This document shows positions 7,642 to 15,715 of a stretch of 64,000 bases of DNA, in pieces. Location: the NCBI GenBank assembly GCA_041906305.1, contig JAYRJL010000001.1:1-64000 (forward strand), read 5' to 3'. Positions within the stretch are counted from its first letter, which is position 1, and each line of letters begins with the position of its first letter. The position numbers and the translations under genes are program-made. The stretch comes from SHVZ01 sp041906305. Lineage in GTDB: Bacteria > Pseudomonadota > Alphaproteobacteria > SHVZ01. The notes beneath the pieces were generated by a model that saw only the letters and a list, made by a program, of their open reading frames with translations, was not told the origin of the DNA and made no database searches.

Positions 7642-8742
7642 ATGCCTATGGACGGTGGCTCCCAGCTCTCGAATATTCTTGTCGGCGACTGCGCTTCGCT
7701 GATGGACCGGTTGCCCGAGAAGTCGGTCGACATGGTCTTCGCCGACCCCCCCTACAACATGCAGCTCGGCACCGGGCTGACACGGCCCGACCATTCGGTC
7801 GTCGACGGTGTCGACGACGACTGGGACCGGTTCGAGGACTACGAGGCCTACGACAAGTTCACCCGGTCGTGGCTCAAGTCCGCACGCCGCGTGCTCAAGG
7901 ACGACGGCACCCTCTGGGTGATCGGCAGCTACCACAACATCTTCCGCGTCGGGTCCGCGCTCCAGGATCTCGGCTACTGGATGCTGAACGACATCGTGTG
8001 GCGGAAGTCGAACCCGATGCCGAACTTCCGCGGCCGCCGGTTCACCAACGCGCACGAGACGCTGATCTGGTGCCTGAAGGACCGCAAGCAGAAGAAGTAC
8101 ACGTTCAACTACGACGCCATGAAGGCGATGAACGACGGGCTGCAGATGCGAAGCGACTGGACCTTGCCGATCTGCAACGGCGGCGAGCGCATGAAGGCCG
8201 ACGACGGCAAGAAGGCGCATCCGACGCAGAAGCCGGAGAGCCTGCTCCATCGCGTGATCCTGGCGGCGACCAAGCCGGGCGACACGGTGCTCGATCCCTT
8301 CTTCGGCACCGGCACCACGGGCGCGGTCGCCAAGAAGCTCGGCCGGCGCTACATCGGCATCGAGCGCGACCCCACCTACGCGCAGGTGGCCAAGGCGAGG
8401 CTCGCCAAGGTGAAGCCGCCCTCGGACATCGAGGCGATCTCGGCCACGCCGCCGAAGCGGGAAGAAGTGCGCGTGCCCTTCGGCGCGGTGGTCGAGCGAG
8501 GGCTGATCGCGCCGGGCACCGTGCTGACGGATCCGCGCCGGCGCTGGACCGCCAAGGTGCGCGCAGACGGTTCGTTGATCGCGCCCGATGCAAAGGGCTC
8601 GATCCATTCGGTCGGGGCGGCGGTGCAAGGTGCTCCAGCTTGCAACGGCTGGACCTTCTGGCATCTCGAGAAGAAGGGCCAGCTCGTCCCGATCGATCTG
8701 TTTCGCCAGCAGGTGCGCGCGGAGCTCGCCCAGGCTGGCTAA
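7642..8742 (+). CDS. ccrM: Cell-cycle-regulated DNA adenine methyltransferase (GANTC)
   Basis: 366 aa beta-class N6-adenine methyltransferase acting on GANTC. Catalytic motif IV DPPY is at residues 35-38. The SAM-binding motif DPFFGTGTTG is in the second half, in the order expected for beta-class enzymes. The C-terminal ~85 residues form the RAMA domain typical of CcrM (WTAKVRADGS, NGWTFWHLE). The start is ambiguous: ATG 7642 or 7648, or TTG 7606 (378 aa); homologues begin close to the GDC-LP-KSVD segment, so 7642 is preferred. It is preceded by the GANTC array, implying methylation feedback. Confidence 0.93.
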   Translation: MPMDGGSQLSNILVGDCASLMDRLPEKSVDMVFADPPYNMQLGTGLTRPDHSVVDGVDDDWDRFEDYEAYDKFTRSWLKSARRVLKDDGTLWVIGSYHNIFRVGSALQDLGYWMLNDIVWRKSNPMPNFRGRRFTNAHETLIWCLKDRKQKKYTFNYDAMKAMNDGLQMRSDWTLPICNGGERMKADDGKKAHPTQKPESLLHRVILAATKPGDTVLDPFFGTGTTGAVAKKLGRRYIGIERDPTYAQVAKARLAKVKPPSDIEAISATPPKREEVRVPFGAVVERGLIAPGTVLTDPRRRWTAKVRADGSLIAPDAKGSIHSVGAAVQGAPACNGWTFWHLEKKGQLVPIDLFRQQVRAELAQAG

Positions 8743-8764
8743 CCAAGGCCGCCGGCTGACGGCG

Positions 8765-8890
8765 ATGCTCACCGGATCATGCCTGTGCGGTGCGGTGGCC
8801 TACGAGGTCGCCGCACCGCTCGGCGCGATCGTTGACGCGGTGCGGCGTCACGTATTGCGCACTGGCCTTCGCAAGATTGCTGCGCAATAA
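8765..8890 (+). pseudogene. GFA-family (formaldehyde-activating-like) gene fragment
   Basis: 41 codons starting MLTGSCLCGAVAYEV, the unmistakable N-terminus of the GFA/CENP-V family, whose CxCGxV motif supplies zinc ligands. Full proteins are ~130 aa; this one loses similarity after GAIVD and stops at 8890. A frame two bases off gives TYCALAFARLLR, which resembles the next conserved block, so a small indel followed by deletion is plausible. It lies 22 bp after ccrM and 6 bp before the next gene. Confidence 0.6.
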
Positions 8891-8896
8891 TTTTGG

Positions 8897-9499
8897 ATGG
8901 CCGGTGAGCGAACGACTGAACGCGAACGCCTGGTCGACGCGGCGCTGACGCTGGCGGCCGAGCGCCCGTGGGGGCAGGTCTCGCTCGGCGAGATCGCCGG
9001 CAAGGCGGGCCTCAGTCTCGCCGAGCTGCACGCCGCCGCCCCGAGCAAATCCCATATCGTGCGCGCATTCCTCCGCCGCATCGATGTGGCGGTGCTGGCC
9101 GGGCCGGCGCCGGATGCGTCGGAGCCGGTGCGCGATCGCCTGTTCGACGTGCTGATGCGGCGCTTCGATGCGCTCAAGCCGCACAAGGCGGCGGTCTCCT
9201 CGATCCTCGACGGGCTCTCGCGCGATCCGGTCCAGGCGCTGTGCGGCTGGCCGGCGCTGTTGCGCTCGATGGGCTGGATGCTGGAAGCGGCGGGGCTGGA
9301 TGCCTCGGGCATCCGCGGGGCGCTCCGCGCCAAGGGCCTGGCGCTGGTGTGGCTCGCCAGCCTTCGCACTTTCTTAACCGACGAGAGCGATGATCTGAGC
9401 GCGACCATGGCGGCGCTCGACAAGGCGCTGAAGCGGGCCGAGCCCTTCGGGCGCGCGCTCGACGGGCAACGTCATGCTGCACCGCAAAATGCGGGTTGA
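8897..9499 (+). CDS. TetR-like regulator next to phasin
   Basis: 200 aa. The N-terminal ~50 residues have the TetR pattern RERLVDAALTLAAERPWGQV then SLGEIAGKAGLS, a helix-turn-helix, followed by a helical C-terminal domain with several Trp (GWPALLRSMGWMLEAAGL). COQ9-like proteins share this architecture, so a lipid-binding role is an alternative. It starts 6 bp after the GFA remnant. It is followed after 63 bases by a phasin gene with a palindromic operator, so it may control polyhydroxyalkanoate granule genes. This functional link is inference. Confidence 0.7.
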   Translation: MAGERTTERERLVDAALTLAAERPWGQVSLGEIAGKAGLSLAELHAAAPSKSHIVRAFLRRIDVAVLAGPAPDASEPVRDRLFDVLMRRFDALKPHKAAVSSILDGLSRDPVQALCGWPALLRSMGWMLEAAGLDASGIRGALRAKGLALVWLASLRTFLTDESDDLSATMAALDKALKRAEPFGRALDGQRHAAPQNAG

Positions 9500-9528
9500 C
9501 GGGAGTGGGAGCGGCGCTTAAACCATAT

Positions 9529-9543
9529 TGCTGCACTGCAGCA
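9529..9543 (+). promoter_or_regulatory. Palindromic operator upstream of phasin (PhaR-like site)
   Basis: TGCTGCA-C-TGCAGCA is a perfect 15-bp inverted repeat ending 5 bp before the GGAGGAG ribosome site. Its core CTGC-N3-GCAG matches the CTGC-N3/4-GCAG site reported for the PhaR repressor of phasin genes in Paracoccus and Rhodobacter. A TTGACG -35-like element lies at 9496-9501, and a second half-copy TGCTGCAC is at 9475-9482. Confidence 0.65.
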
Positions 9544-9562
9544 TAACCGGAGGAGTCCCCAG

Positions 9563-9997
9563 GTGGCCAAGAACCCGTTCCTCGATTTCGACATGCAGGC
9601 GATGCAGAAGATGATGGGCGACATGAAGATGCCCGGCTTCGACTGGGAGGCCATCATGGCCGCCAATCGCCGCAACATGGAGGCCTTCGCCCAGGCCAAC
9701 CAGCTGGCCGCCGAGGGCGCGCAGGCGATCTTCCGCCGCCAGGGCGAGATCCTGAAGGCGACCATGGAAGACGCCAACCGCCAGGTGAAGACCATGCTGG
9801 CCGATGGCACGCCGGAAGACCGGGTCGCCCGCCAGACCGACGCGATCAAGAGCGCGTTCGAGCAGGCGATGGCCAACTACCGCGAGATGGTCGAGATGGC
9901 CTCGAAGGCGAATGCCGAGGCGCTCTCGGTCATGAGCAAGCGCGTGTCGGAGAGCCTGGACGAGCTCAAGGGCGCGGTGGCGAAGGCGAAGAAGTAA
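9563..9997 (+). CDS. Phasin family protein
   Basis: 144 aa, almost entirely amphipathic helix, with a Met-rich N-terminus (PFLDFDMQAMQKMMGDMKMP) and the phasin_2-type core NRRNMEAFAQANQLAAEG then RRQGEILK. Phasins coat polyhydroxyalkanoate granules and limit their size. The start is GTG 9563, supported by GGAGGAG 8-14 nt upstream. The protein ends in a Lys/Ala tail (GAVAKAKK) common in the family. The upstream palindrome suggests repression when no polymer is present. Confidence 0.9.
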   Translation: MAKNPFLDFDMQAMQKMMGDMKMPGFDWEAIMAANRRNMEAFAQANQLAAEGAQAIFRRQGEILKATMEDANRQVKTMLADGTPEDRVARQTDAIKSAFEQAMANYREMVEMASKANAEALSVMSKRVSESLDELKGAVAKAKK

Positions 9998-10075
9998 GCC
10001 GCCGACTCCGTTTGACGCCTTGAGCCGTCAGGTCGTCTGTGGCACTCGGGCGTCCTCTTATGTGAGAGGACGTCC

Positions 10076-10438
10076 ATGGCCGCATCCGCTTCCCAGGTCC
10101 GACCGCAGATCCAGTACGGCGACTTCGACAAGGTCGACATCCGCGTCGGCACCATCGTCGAGGCCGAGCCGTTCCCGGAAGCGCGCCGCCCGGCGTTCAA
10201 GCTCCGCGTCGATCTCGGGCCCGAGATCGGCATCAAGCGCTCCTCGGCGCAGATCACCAAGCACTACAGACCTGAGGAGCTGATCGGCCGCCAGGTCGCG
10301 GCGGTCGTGAACTTTCCGTCCAAGCAGATCGGCCCGGTGATGAGCGAGATCCTGGTGCTGGGCTTCCCCGACGAGGCCGGCGAGGTCGTGCTGGTCTCGG
10401 TCACGCACAAGGTGCCGAACGGCGGCAAGCTGTTCTGA
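10076..10438 (+). CDS. csaA: tRNA-binding-domain chaperone CsaA
   Basis: 120 aa stand-alone OB-fold protein of the CsaA family, a homodimeric chaperone linked to protein export in Bacillus. The family core is QYGDFDKVDIRVGTIVEAEP, followed by FKLRVDLGPEIGIKRSSAQI, NFPSKQIGPVMSEILVLGF and a C-terminal KVPNGGKLF; all are present. Length is a little above the 110 aa norm because of a short N-terminal extension. An AGAGGA site precedes the ATG. Single-gene unit flanked by family A repeats. Confidence 0.92.
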   Translation: MAASASQVRPQIQYGDFDKVDIRVGTIVEAEPFPEARRPAFKLRVDLGPEIGIKRSSAQITKHYRPEELIGRQVAAVVNFPSKQIGPVMSEILVLGFPDEAGEVVLVSVTHKVPNGGKLF

Positions 10439-10463
10439 TCTGAACCTCCGTCGCGCGTCTTTC

Positions 10464-10612
10464 GGAACCCTCTCCCGCGCAGCGGGGGAGGGCAGGGTGG
10501 GGGCGACGCGATGCGCAGCATCGCGAGGGCTCTTGTCCCGGACTCGATTGCGCCAATCCTCGCTTCGCTCGCCCCCACCCCGACCCTCCCCCGCCTCCGG
10601 CGGGAGAGGGGG
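10464..10612. repeat. Family A hairpin repeat, locus A2 (forward + reverse pair)
   Basis: Forward unit 10464-10504 and reverse unit 10571-10612 flank ~65 bp of unrelated sequence, so the pair forms a large inverted repeat. It lies between the 3' ends of convergent genes (10438 plus and 10622 minus), where it could act as a two-way terminator. Confidence 0.88.
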
Positions 10613-10621
10613 GACGACTTG

Positions 10622-11035
10622 TCAGATCTCGGCGTAGATCTCGAGCAGGTTGCCGTCGGGATCGCGGAAGAACAGCGTGCGATGGCCGAAGGGCTGGTCG
10701 GTCGGCGGTGCCAGCAGCGCGATACCCTGGCGCGTGAGCTCCGCGGCGCAGAGATCGACGTAGTGCGGCGGGACGCGGAAGGCGAGCTGAAGGGCGGCGC
10801 TGCCCTTGGGCGTCTGCGGCTCGTCGCCGACGCGCCTCGGCCGCGACAGCGCCAGCGTGGTCGAGCCGACCTTGTATTCGAGCCAGTTCTCCGAGAGCTG
10901 GCGCGCGAAGGCGAAGCCGAGCACGTCGCCATAGAAGCGTCGCATCGCCTCCATGTCGCGGACCAGGATGACGGTGTAGTCGATGGCGCGGATGGACTGG
11001 AACGGCGATCCCGGCGGCGTCTTGTAGTCGCTCAT
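10622..11035 (-). CDS. VOC (glyoxalase/dioxygenase fold) family protein
   Basis: 137 aa with the paired beta-alpha-beta-beta-beta modules of the vicinal oxygen chelate fold. The first module is IDYTVILVRDMEAMRRFYGD then VLGF, the second ends in FRDPDGNLLEIYAEI with the conserved metal-ligand Glu. The usual first ligand His is replaced (DYTVILV), so metal binding may be changed. Substrate unknown; candidates are ring-cleaving dioxygenase, glyoxalase or antibiotic-binding functions. Starts 20 bp from the end of the minus-strand membrane protein gene upstream and may be transcribed with it. Confidence 0.85.
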   Translation of the reverse strand: MSDYKTPPGSPFQSIRAIDYTVILVRDMEAMRRFYGDVLGFAFARQLSENWLEYKVGSTTLALSRPRRVGDEPQTPKGSAALQLAFRVPPHYVDLCAAELTRQGIALLAPPTDQPFGHRTLFFRDPDGNLLEIYAEI

Positions 11036-11054
11036 GCAAGCGACACTGGCACGG

Positions 11055-11624
11055 CTACTCCGCGACCGCGAGGCGTCTCCGCCGCCGGGCCCGGATGCCG
11101 CGCCAGAGCTCCTCGAGGAAAGGCAGGATGTCGATCACCAGGGCGGCGCCGAGCGCGATCGCGACGTAGGCCACGGGCAGCGGTTCGTATTTGAGCCGCA
11201 GCGTCCAGTCCGCCGCCTGCGGCCCGGCGCCGACGATCGCGAAGGCCTGCTCCCAGTGCAGCACGACCATCAGGCTGAGCCCCAGCAGCGGGATCATCTC
11301 GAGGAAGCCGTGCACGTGCTGCTCGACCCAGCCGATGCCGCGCGTGCGCTGGGCATAGGCGAGATCCCACAGCGTCGTCGCCTCGTGGGCGAGGAGGGCC
11401 GCGCCCATGATCGTCAGCACCGCGGCGTTCACGTCCAGGAAGAGGGCGGCCAGCATCGGCACGCCCATCTCGGCGAAGAGCAGCAGGTGGATCGCCGACT
11501 CCTTGACGCCCGAGCTGAATTCGATCCGCCGCGCGCGATGGCAGAGATAGTCGGCGAAGCCGGCGATCAGCCAGAGCGGCATCACGAAGTACATCAACAC
11601 GCCCATGGCGATCTTGTCGTGCAT
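11055..11624 (-). CDS. Integral membrane protein, unknown function
   Basis: 189 aa from ATG 11624, with an AGGAG-like site upstream. Five or so hydrophobic segments (about residues 5-25, 43-62, 63-85, 108-130 and 148-168) predict a polytopic inner-membrane protein. Features include a cytoplasmic CHRARRIE segment, a HEATTLWDLAYA stretch with His and Glu, and an EQHVHGFLEMIP motif. Relatives are often mis-labelled as diguanylate cyclases, but no GGDEF motif exists. A histidine-rich motif family (possible di-iron) is imaginable but not shown. Confidence 0.75.
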   Translation of the reverse strand: MHDKIAMGVLMYFVMPLWLIAGFADYLCHRARRIEFSSGVKESAIHLLLFAEMGVPMLAALFLDVNAAVLTIMGAALLAHEATTLWDLAYAQRTRGIGWVEQHVHGFLEMIPLLGLSLMVVLHWEQAFAIVGAGPQAADWTLRLKYEPLPVAYVAIALGAALVIDILPFLEELWRGIRARRRRRLAVAE

Positions 11625-11693
11625 GGAGGAGGGAACCCCGCACCGCCTCGTGCGGTTTCCTGATCGCGGGGGCGCATGCTTCGAGGGGCCCTC

Positions 11694-13019
11694 ATGATCC
11701 GACCAGCTTTCCTTCCCATCCTTGGCCTCCTGGCGCTCGCCGCCTGCGACGAATCCAAGCTGCCCGAGAACGCGTCGACCGGGCCCAAGCCCCAGATCCC
11801 GAAGCCGACCTCGGCGCTGATCCCGACCGTCAACGTCGCGACCGCCGAAGGCTGGTCCAAGGACGGCGCGCCGATCCCGGCCGACGGGCTGGCGGTGACT
11901 GCCTTCGCGCGCGACCTCGACCATCCGCGCTGGCTGTACGTGCTGCCGAACGGCGACGTGCTGGTCGCGGAGTCGAACTCACCGAAGCGGCCCGAGGAGA
12001 ACAAGGGCATCAAGGCGTGGATCATGGGCCTGGTGATGAAGAAGGCCGGCGCCGGGACACCCAGCGCCAACCGGATCACGCTGCTGCGCGATGCCGACGG
12101 CGACGGCGTCGCCGAGACCCGCCAGGTCTTCCTCAAGAACCTCAACTCGCCCATCGGCATGGCGCTGGTCGGCGACAGCTTCTACGTCGCCAACACCGAC
12201 GCGGTGGTGAAGTACCCCTACACTGCCGGCGCCACCGAGATCCCGCGGCCCGGCGAGACGCTCGCCGAGCTTCCCGGCGGCCCGCTCAACCACCACTGGA
12301 CCAAGACGCTGGCCGCGAGCCCCGACGGAACGAAGCTCTATGTCGGTGTCGGCTCCAACTCGAATGCCGCGGAGAACGGCATCGAGAAGGAGGAGGGACG
12401 GGCCGCGGTGCACGAGATCGATGTCGTGAGCGGCGCCGCGCGCGTCTTCGCCTCCGGTCTCCGCAATCCGGTCGGTCTCGCCTTCGAGCCGGAGTCGAAG
12501 CAGCTCTTCGCCGTGGTCAACGAGCGCGACGAGCTCGGCAGCGACCTCGTCCCCGACTACCTGACCTCGGTGAAGGACGGCGGCTTCTATGGCTGGCCGT
12601 GGAGCTACTGGGGCCAGCATGTCGACGAGCGCGTAAAGCCGCCGAATCCCGAAAAGGTGGCGAGGGCGCTGGTCCCGGACTTCGCGCTCGGCAACCATGT
12701 GGCACCGCTCGGCCTCGCCTTCGCCGAGGGCCGCACCCTGCCCGAACGCTTCCGCAACGGCGCCTTCATCGGCGAACACGGCTCGTGGAACCGGAAGCCC
12801 CGGAGCGGCTACAAGGTCGTCTTCGTGCCGTTCTCGAACGGCAAGCCCGGCGGCGCGCCGGTCGACGTGCTGACCGGCTTCGTCACCAAGGACGACAAGG
12901 CGCAGGGTCGCCCGGTCGGCGTCGCGATCGACGCGAAGGGCGCGCTGCTGGTCGCCGACGACGTCGGCAACACCATCTGGCGCGTGACGCCGGCGACGCA
13001 GACGGCGACGAAGCCGTAG
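11694..13019 (+). CDS. Sorbosone dehydrogenase-like PQQ-type beta-propeller lipoprotein
   Basis: 441 aa. The N-terminus MIRPAFLPILGLLALAAC is a lipoprotein signal with lipobox LAAC, so the mature protein is anchored by Cys18. ATG 11694 is preferred over 11676 because GAGGGG precedes it. The rest is a six-bladed propeller of the L-sorbosone dehydrogenase/aldose sugar dehydrogenase class, with repeats such as GLRNPVGLAFEP and a conserved GEHGSWNRKPRSGYKVVFVP block. Probable role is periplasmic PQQ-dependent oxidation of a sugar or aldehyde. PQQ use is inferred from family only. Confidence 0.85.
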   Translation: MIRPAFLPILGLLALAACDESKLPENASTGPKPQIPKPTSALIPTVNVATAEGWSKDGAPIPADGLAVTAFARDLDHPRWLYVLPNGDVLVAESNSPKRPEENKGIKAWIMGLVMKKAGAGTPSANRITLLRDADGDGVAETRQVFLKNLNSPIGMALVGDSFYVANTDAVVKYPYTAGATEIPRPGETLAELPGGPLNHHWTKTLAASPDGTKLYVGVGSNSNAAENGIEKEEGRAAVHEIDVVSGAARVFASGLRNPVGLAFEPESKQLFAVVNERDELGSDLVPDYLTSVKDGGFYGWPWSYWGQHVDERVKPPNPEKVARALVPDFALGNHVAPLGLAFAEGRTLPERFRNGAFIGEHGSWNRKPRSGYKVVFVPFSNGKPGGAPVDVLTGFVTKDDKAQGRPVGVAIDAKGALLVADDVGNTIWRVTPATQTATKP

Positions 13020-13034
13020 GCCGCTCCGTAAATC

Positions 13035-13072
13035 GGAACCCTCCCCCGCGTACGACGCGGGAGAGGGGGTAC
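13035..13072. repeat. Family A hairpin repeat, locus A3 (stem only)
   Basis: GGAACCCTCCCCCGCG, loop TACGA, CGCGGGAGAGGG: a hairpin without the CAGGGTGGGGG tail. It lies between convergent genes ending at 13019 (plus) and 13076 (minus). Confidence 0.75.
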
Positions 13073-13075
13073 GAG

Positions 13076-14470
13076 CTAAGCCGCCTTCAGCACCGGGCGC
13101 TTCGCGCGCCAGGGTGTCGCCGCCTGATAGGCATGTGCCACGGCGAGCGTGGTCGCGTCCTGGAAGGGATGGCCGATCACCTGGATCGCCAGCGGCAAAC
13201 CTGACGAATGGAAGCCGGTGCAGACGGTGGTGACCGGCTGGCCGGTGACGTTGCACGGCATTGGCAGCGGCGGCCGCTTGAACATCGCCCACTTGTCGCT
13301 GCCGGCGAAGGTCGGCGCCGGGCCGTTGAGCGCGGCGGTCACCAGCACGTCGACGTCGGTGGTCGCCCGGCGCGTCTCGTCGATGAGCTGGCGGCGGAGG
13401 CGCTGCGCCTGGAGATAGTCGGGCGCGGAGAGCAGGGCCGCGATCGCGGCGCGGTCGCGGAAGTTCTCGCAGTAGTCGTTGAAGCGCGCCTTGAACTCGG
13501 TCGAGTGGACGACGAAGGCCTCGGTCAGGAGGATGATGTAGCAGCAGGCCGCGAACTGGCTGAGCGGCGGCAGGCGCACGTCGGTGACCGTGGCGCCGAG
13601 ATCGCGCATGACGGCGACCGCCGCATCGAGCGACTTCTGCATCTCCGGATCGATCTGCGTGTCCTGCTCGTGGAAGTGCCGGATGAGCCCGACGCGCACG
13701 CCCTTGAGGTCGGTGCGCAGCAGGGAATGGTAGTCGGGGATCGGCACGCTGGCGCTCGCCGGGTCGCGCGGGTCGTGGCCCGCCATCGCCTGAAGCAGCA
13801 GCGCGCAGTCCTCGACGGTCCAGGCCATCGGCCCGGTGTGGTCGAGCGAGTAGGAGAGCGGGAACACGCCGGCGCGGCTGCAGAGCCCGTAGGTCGGCTT
13901 GATGCCGCTGACCCCGCACCAGGCCGACGGGTTGCGGATCGAGCCGCCGGTGTCGGAGCCGGTGCCGCCCAATGTCATGCCGGCGGCGATGGCTGCGCCG
14001 GTGCCGCTCGACGAGCCGCCGGTGACGTGGTCGTAGTTCCAGGGATTGCGCGCCGGCGGCCAGGGCAGGTCGAAGGACGGGCCGCCCATCGCGAACTCGT
14101 GCGTCGCGAGCTTGCCCAGCATCACGGTGCCGGCCTGGCTAAGCTTCCTGACCGTCGTCGCGTCCTCGGTCGGCACGTGATCGGCGAGCACCTTGGAGTG
14201 CGCGGTCGTGCGGATGCCCTTGGTCGAATAGATGTCCTTGTGCGCGATCGGGATGCCGTGGAGCGGCCCCTTCGAGCGGCCCGCGGCGATGTCCTTTTCT
14301 GCTTGCTGCGCTTGCGCCAGCGCCTCCTTCTCGGTGACCAGCAGGAAGGCATTGAGCTTCCCGTCATAGGTCTTGATGCGATCGAGGCACTGCTCGGCGA
14401 GCGTCACCGGCGAGAGCGCCTTCGACTGGATCAGCCGCGAGGCCTCGGCGATGGAAGGTGTCTCGGACAT
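13076..14470 (-). CDS. Amidase-signature family hydrolase, AtzE-like
   Basis: 464 aa amidase-signature enzyme with the Ser-cisSer-Lys triad: Lys in PIAHKDIYSTKG, and the two Ser in the GGSSSGTGAAIAAGM and TGSDTGGSIRNPSAWCG blocks. Hydrolyses a C-N amide bond; the substrate is not set by sequence. It follows a 64-aa AtzG-like protein with an ATGA overlap at 14470, exactly the layout of the 1-carboxybiuret hydrolase AtzG-AtzE complex, so this is probably the catalytic subunit of a two-subunit amidase. A GatA role is unlikely as no GatB/GatC are nearby. Confidence 0.88.
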   Translation of the reverse strand: MSETPSIAEASRLIQSKALSPVTLAEQCLDRIKTYDGKLNAFLLVTEKEALAQAQQAEKDIAAGRSKGPLHGIPIAHKDIYSTKGIRTTAHSKVLADHVPTEDATTVRKLSQAGTVMLGKLATHEFAMGGPSFDLPWPPARNPWNYDHVTGGSSSGTGAAIAAGMTLGGTGSDTGGSIRNPSAWCGVSGIKPTYGLCSRAGVFPLSYSLDHTGPMAWTVEDCALLLQAMAGHDPRDPASASVPIPDYHSLLRTDLKGVRVGLIRHFHEQDTQIDPEMQKSLDAAVAVMRDLGATVTDVRLPPLSQFAACCYIILLTEAFVVHSTEFKARFNDYCENFRDRAAIAALLSAPDYLQAQRLRRQLIDETRRATTDVDVLVTAALNGPAPTFAGSDKWAMFKRPPLPMPCNVTGQPVTTVCTGFHSSGLPLAIQVIGHPFQDATTLAVAHAYQAATPWRAKRPVLKAA

Positions 14471-14664
14471 CAGGTCGGCTCGCGCGTGAAGATGGTCGCA
14501 GGCTCCGCCGCCATCTCGCGCGGCGCGTTCACGATGTCGACCCATTGCTGCAGATAGCCCGAGACGCCGTGCAGCTCGTCAATCTGAGCCTTGCTGAGCT
14601 TGAGCCCGGCGCGGGCGAGACGCACCTCGACCTCGGCGCGGTCCATCGGTTTTGGATCGCTCAT
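14470..14664 (-). CDS. AtzG-like amidase small subunit (DUF4089 type)
   Basis: 64 aa, GatC-like helical protein. Pattern: a first helix with LARAGLKLSKAQIDELHGVS, then YLQQWVDIVNAPREMAAEPAT, where the RE-A-EPA motif near the C-terminus is the conserved docking segment of AtzG/GatC-like subunits. Its stop overlaps the start of the amidase gene (ATGA), giving translational coupling and equal dosage. Proteins of this family are essential partners that stabilise their amidase. Confidence 0.82.
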   Translation of the reverse strand: MSDPKPMDRAEVEVRLARAGLKLSKAQIDELHGVSGYLQQWVDIVNAPREMAAEPATIFTREPT

Positions 14665-14738
14665 CGTGTCCTCGCTTCGGATCTGACCAGGCGATACTGC
14701 CCGAGCTGAAACGAACGGTCGAGAAGCGCGGAGTCGAG

Positions 14739-14781
14739 CCCCCTCCCTCGGCGGCGGGGCCGACGGGGGAGGGACACGAGT
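14739..14781. repeat. Family A-related hairpin, locus A4
   Basis: CCCCCTCCCTCGGC and GCCGACGGGGGAGGG arms with a GGCGGG loop, followed by ACACGAG, the same end as other A units. No GGGTGGGGG tail, so it is a degenerate copy, between the genes at 14664 and 14792. Confidence 0.6.
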
Positions 14782-14791
14782 GCGTTCGCTT

Positions 14792-15661
14792 CTAAGCCGC
14801 TCGCGCGGCGACCGGCGTCTCGCCCTGGATCTGCGTGCGCAGCATGATGCGGCGCGCGTTCGGATCGAAGGCCTCGCGGCGGTGGATCACCGAGCGGTTG
14901 TCCCAGACCAGGATGTCGCCCTGCCTCCACTTGTGCGCATAGGCGAGCTTCGGGTCGGTGCAATGCGCCCAGAGCCGGTCGAGCAGCTTCTCGCTCTCTT
15001 CCAGCGACAGCCCGTCGATGTAGCCGTTGCGCCGCCGGCCGAGATAGATCGCCGGCACGCCGGTGTCCGGATGCAGGCGCACGATCGGATGCGAGGCGCC
15101 CGGCGCCTCCCTGGGATCGACGATCTCCTTCGAGCCGCGGCGGAGCTCGCCGACGCTGGTGTAGGAAGAGTCGTGCTTCGCGGTCCTGCCGGCGATCGCG
15201 CGCTTGAGGTCATCGGGCAGCGTCGCGTACGCCTTGATCATGCTGGCGAAGGAGGTGTCGCCGCCCGACGGCGGGACCTCGACCGAATACAGCACGCTCG
15301 CCCGCGGCGGGGCCGGGATATAGGACATGTCGGTGTGCCATTCGGCTTCGCCGTAGCCGAGCCCGCCGATCGCCTTCCCGTCGACGACGACGTTCGAGAT
15401 GATCCAGATCTCCGGCCGGCGGGCGCCGCCGTCGCCGTAGCTGCGCTCGGCCGAGGCCGGCGGCATCTCCAGCACGCCGAAGCCTTCGCTGAACTTGACC
15501 AGGCTCGGCTCGTCCATCTTCTGGCCGCGGATCAGCAGCAGGCCGTTCTCGGCCCAGGCCTTCCTGATGCGCGCGAAGTCGGACTCGCCGACGCCTTTCG
15601 CGGCATCGATCCCGCGCACCTCGACGCCGAGCGCGGCATCGGGAATCGGCACGATCTCCAT
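14792..15661 (-). CDS. TauD/TfdA family Fe(II)/2-oxoglutarate dioxygenase
   Basis: 289 aa. Family hallmarks: the iron-binding HxD in EWHTDMSYIPAPP and the distal His in WDNRSVIHRREAF, followed by the 2-oxoglutarate-binding Arg in RRIMLRTQI. Length is typical of taurine/alpha-ketoglutarate dioxygenases (about 280-300 aa). No sulfonate or phosphonate genes are adjacent, so the substrate is open. It lies downstream of the EamA transporter and GST genes on the same strand, 54 bp apart from the former, and may share their transcript. Confidence 0.9.
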   Translation of the reverse strand: MEIVPIPDAALGVEVRGIDAAKGVGESDFARIRKAWAENGLLLIRGQKMDEPSLVKFSEGFGVLEMPPASAERSYGDGGARRPEIWIISNVVVDGKAIGGLGYGEAEWHTDMSYIPAPPRASVLYSVEVPPSGGDTSFASMIKAYATLPDDLKRAIAGRTAKHDSSYTSVGELRRGSKEIVDPREAPGASHPIVRLHPDTGVPAIYLGRRRNGYIDGLSLEESEKLLDRLWAHCTDPKLAYAHKWRQGDILVWDNRSVIHRREAFDPNARRIMLRTQIQGETPVAARAA

Positions 15662-15715
15662 GGGGCCTCCGGCAGGACGGGGAGGCCGATTCTAGCGCGG
15701 TCCCCTGGCGCGGTC

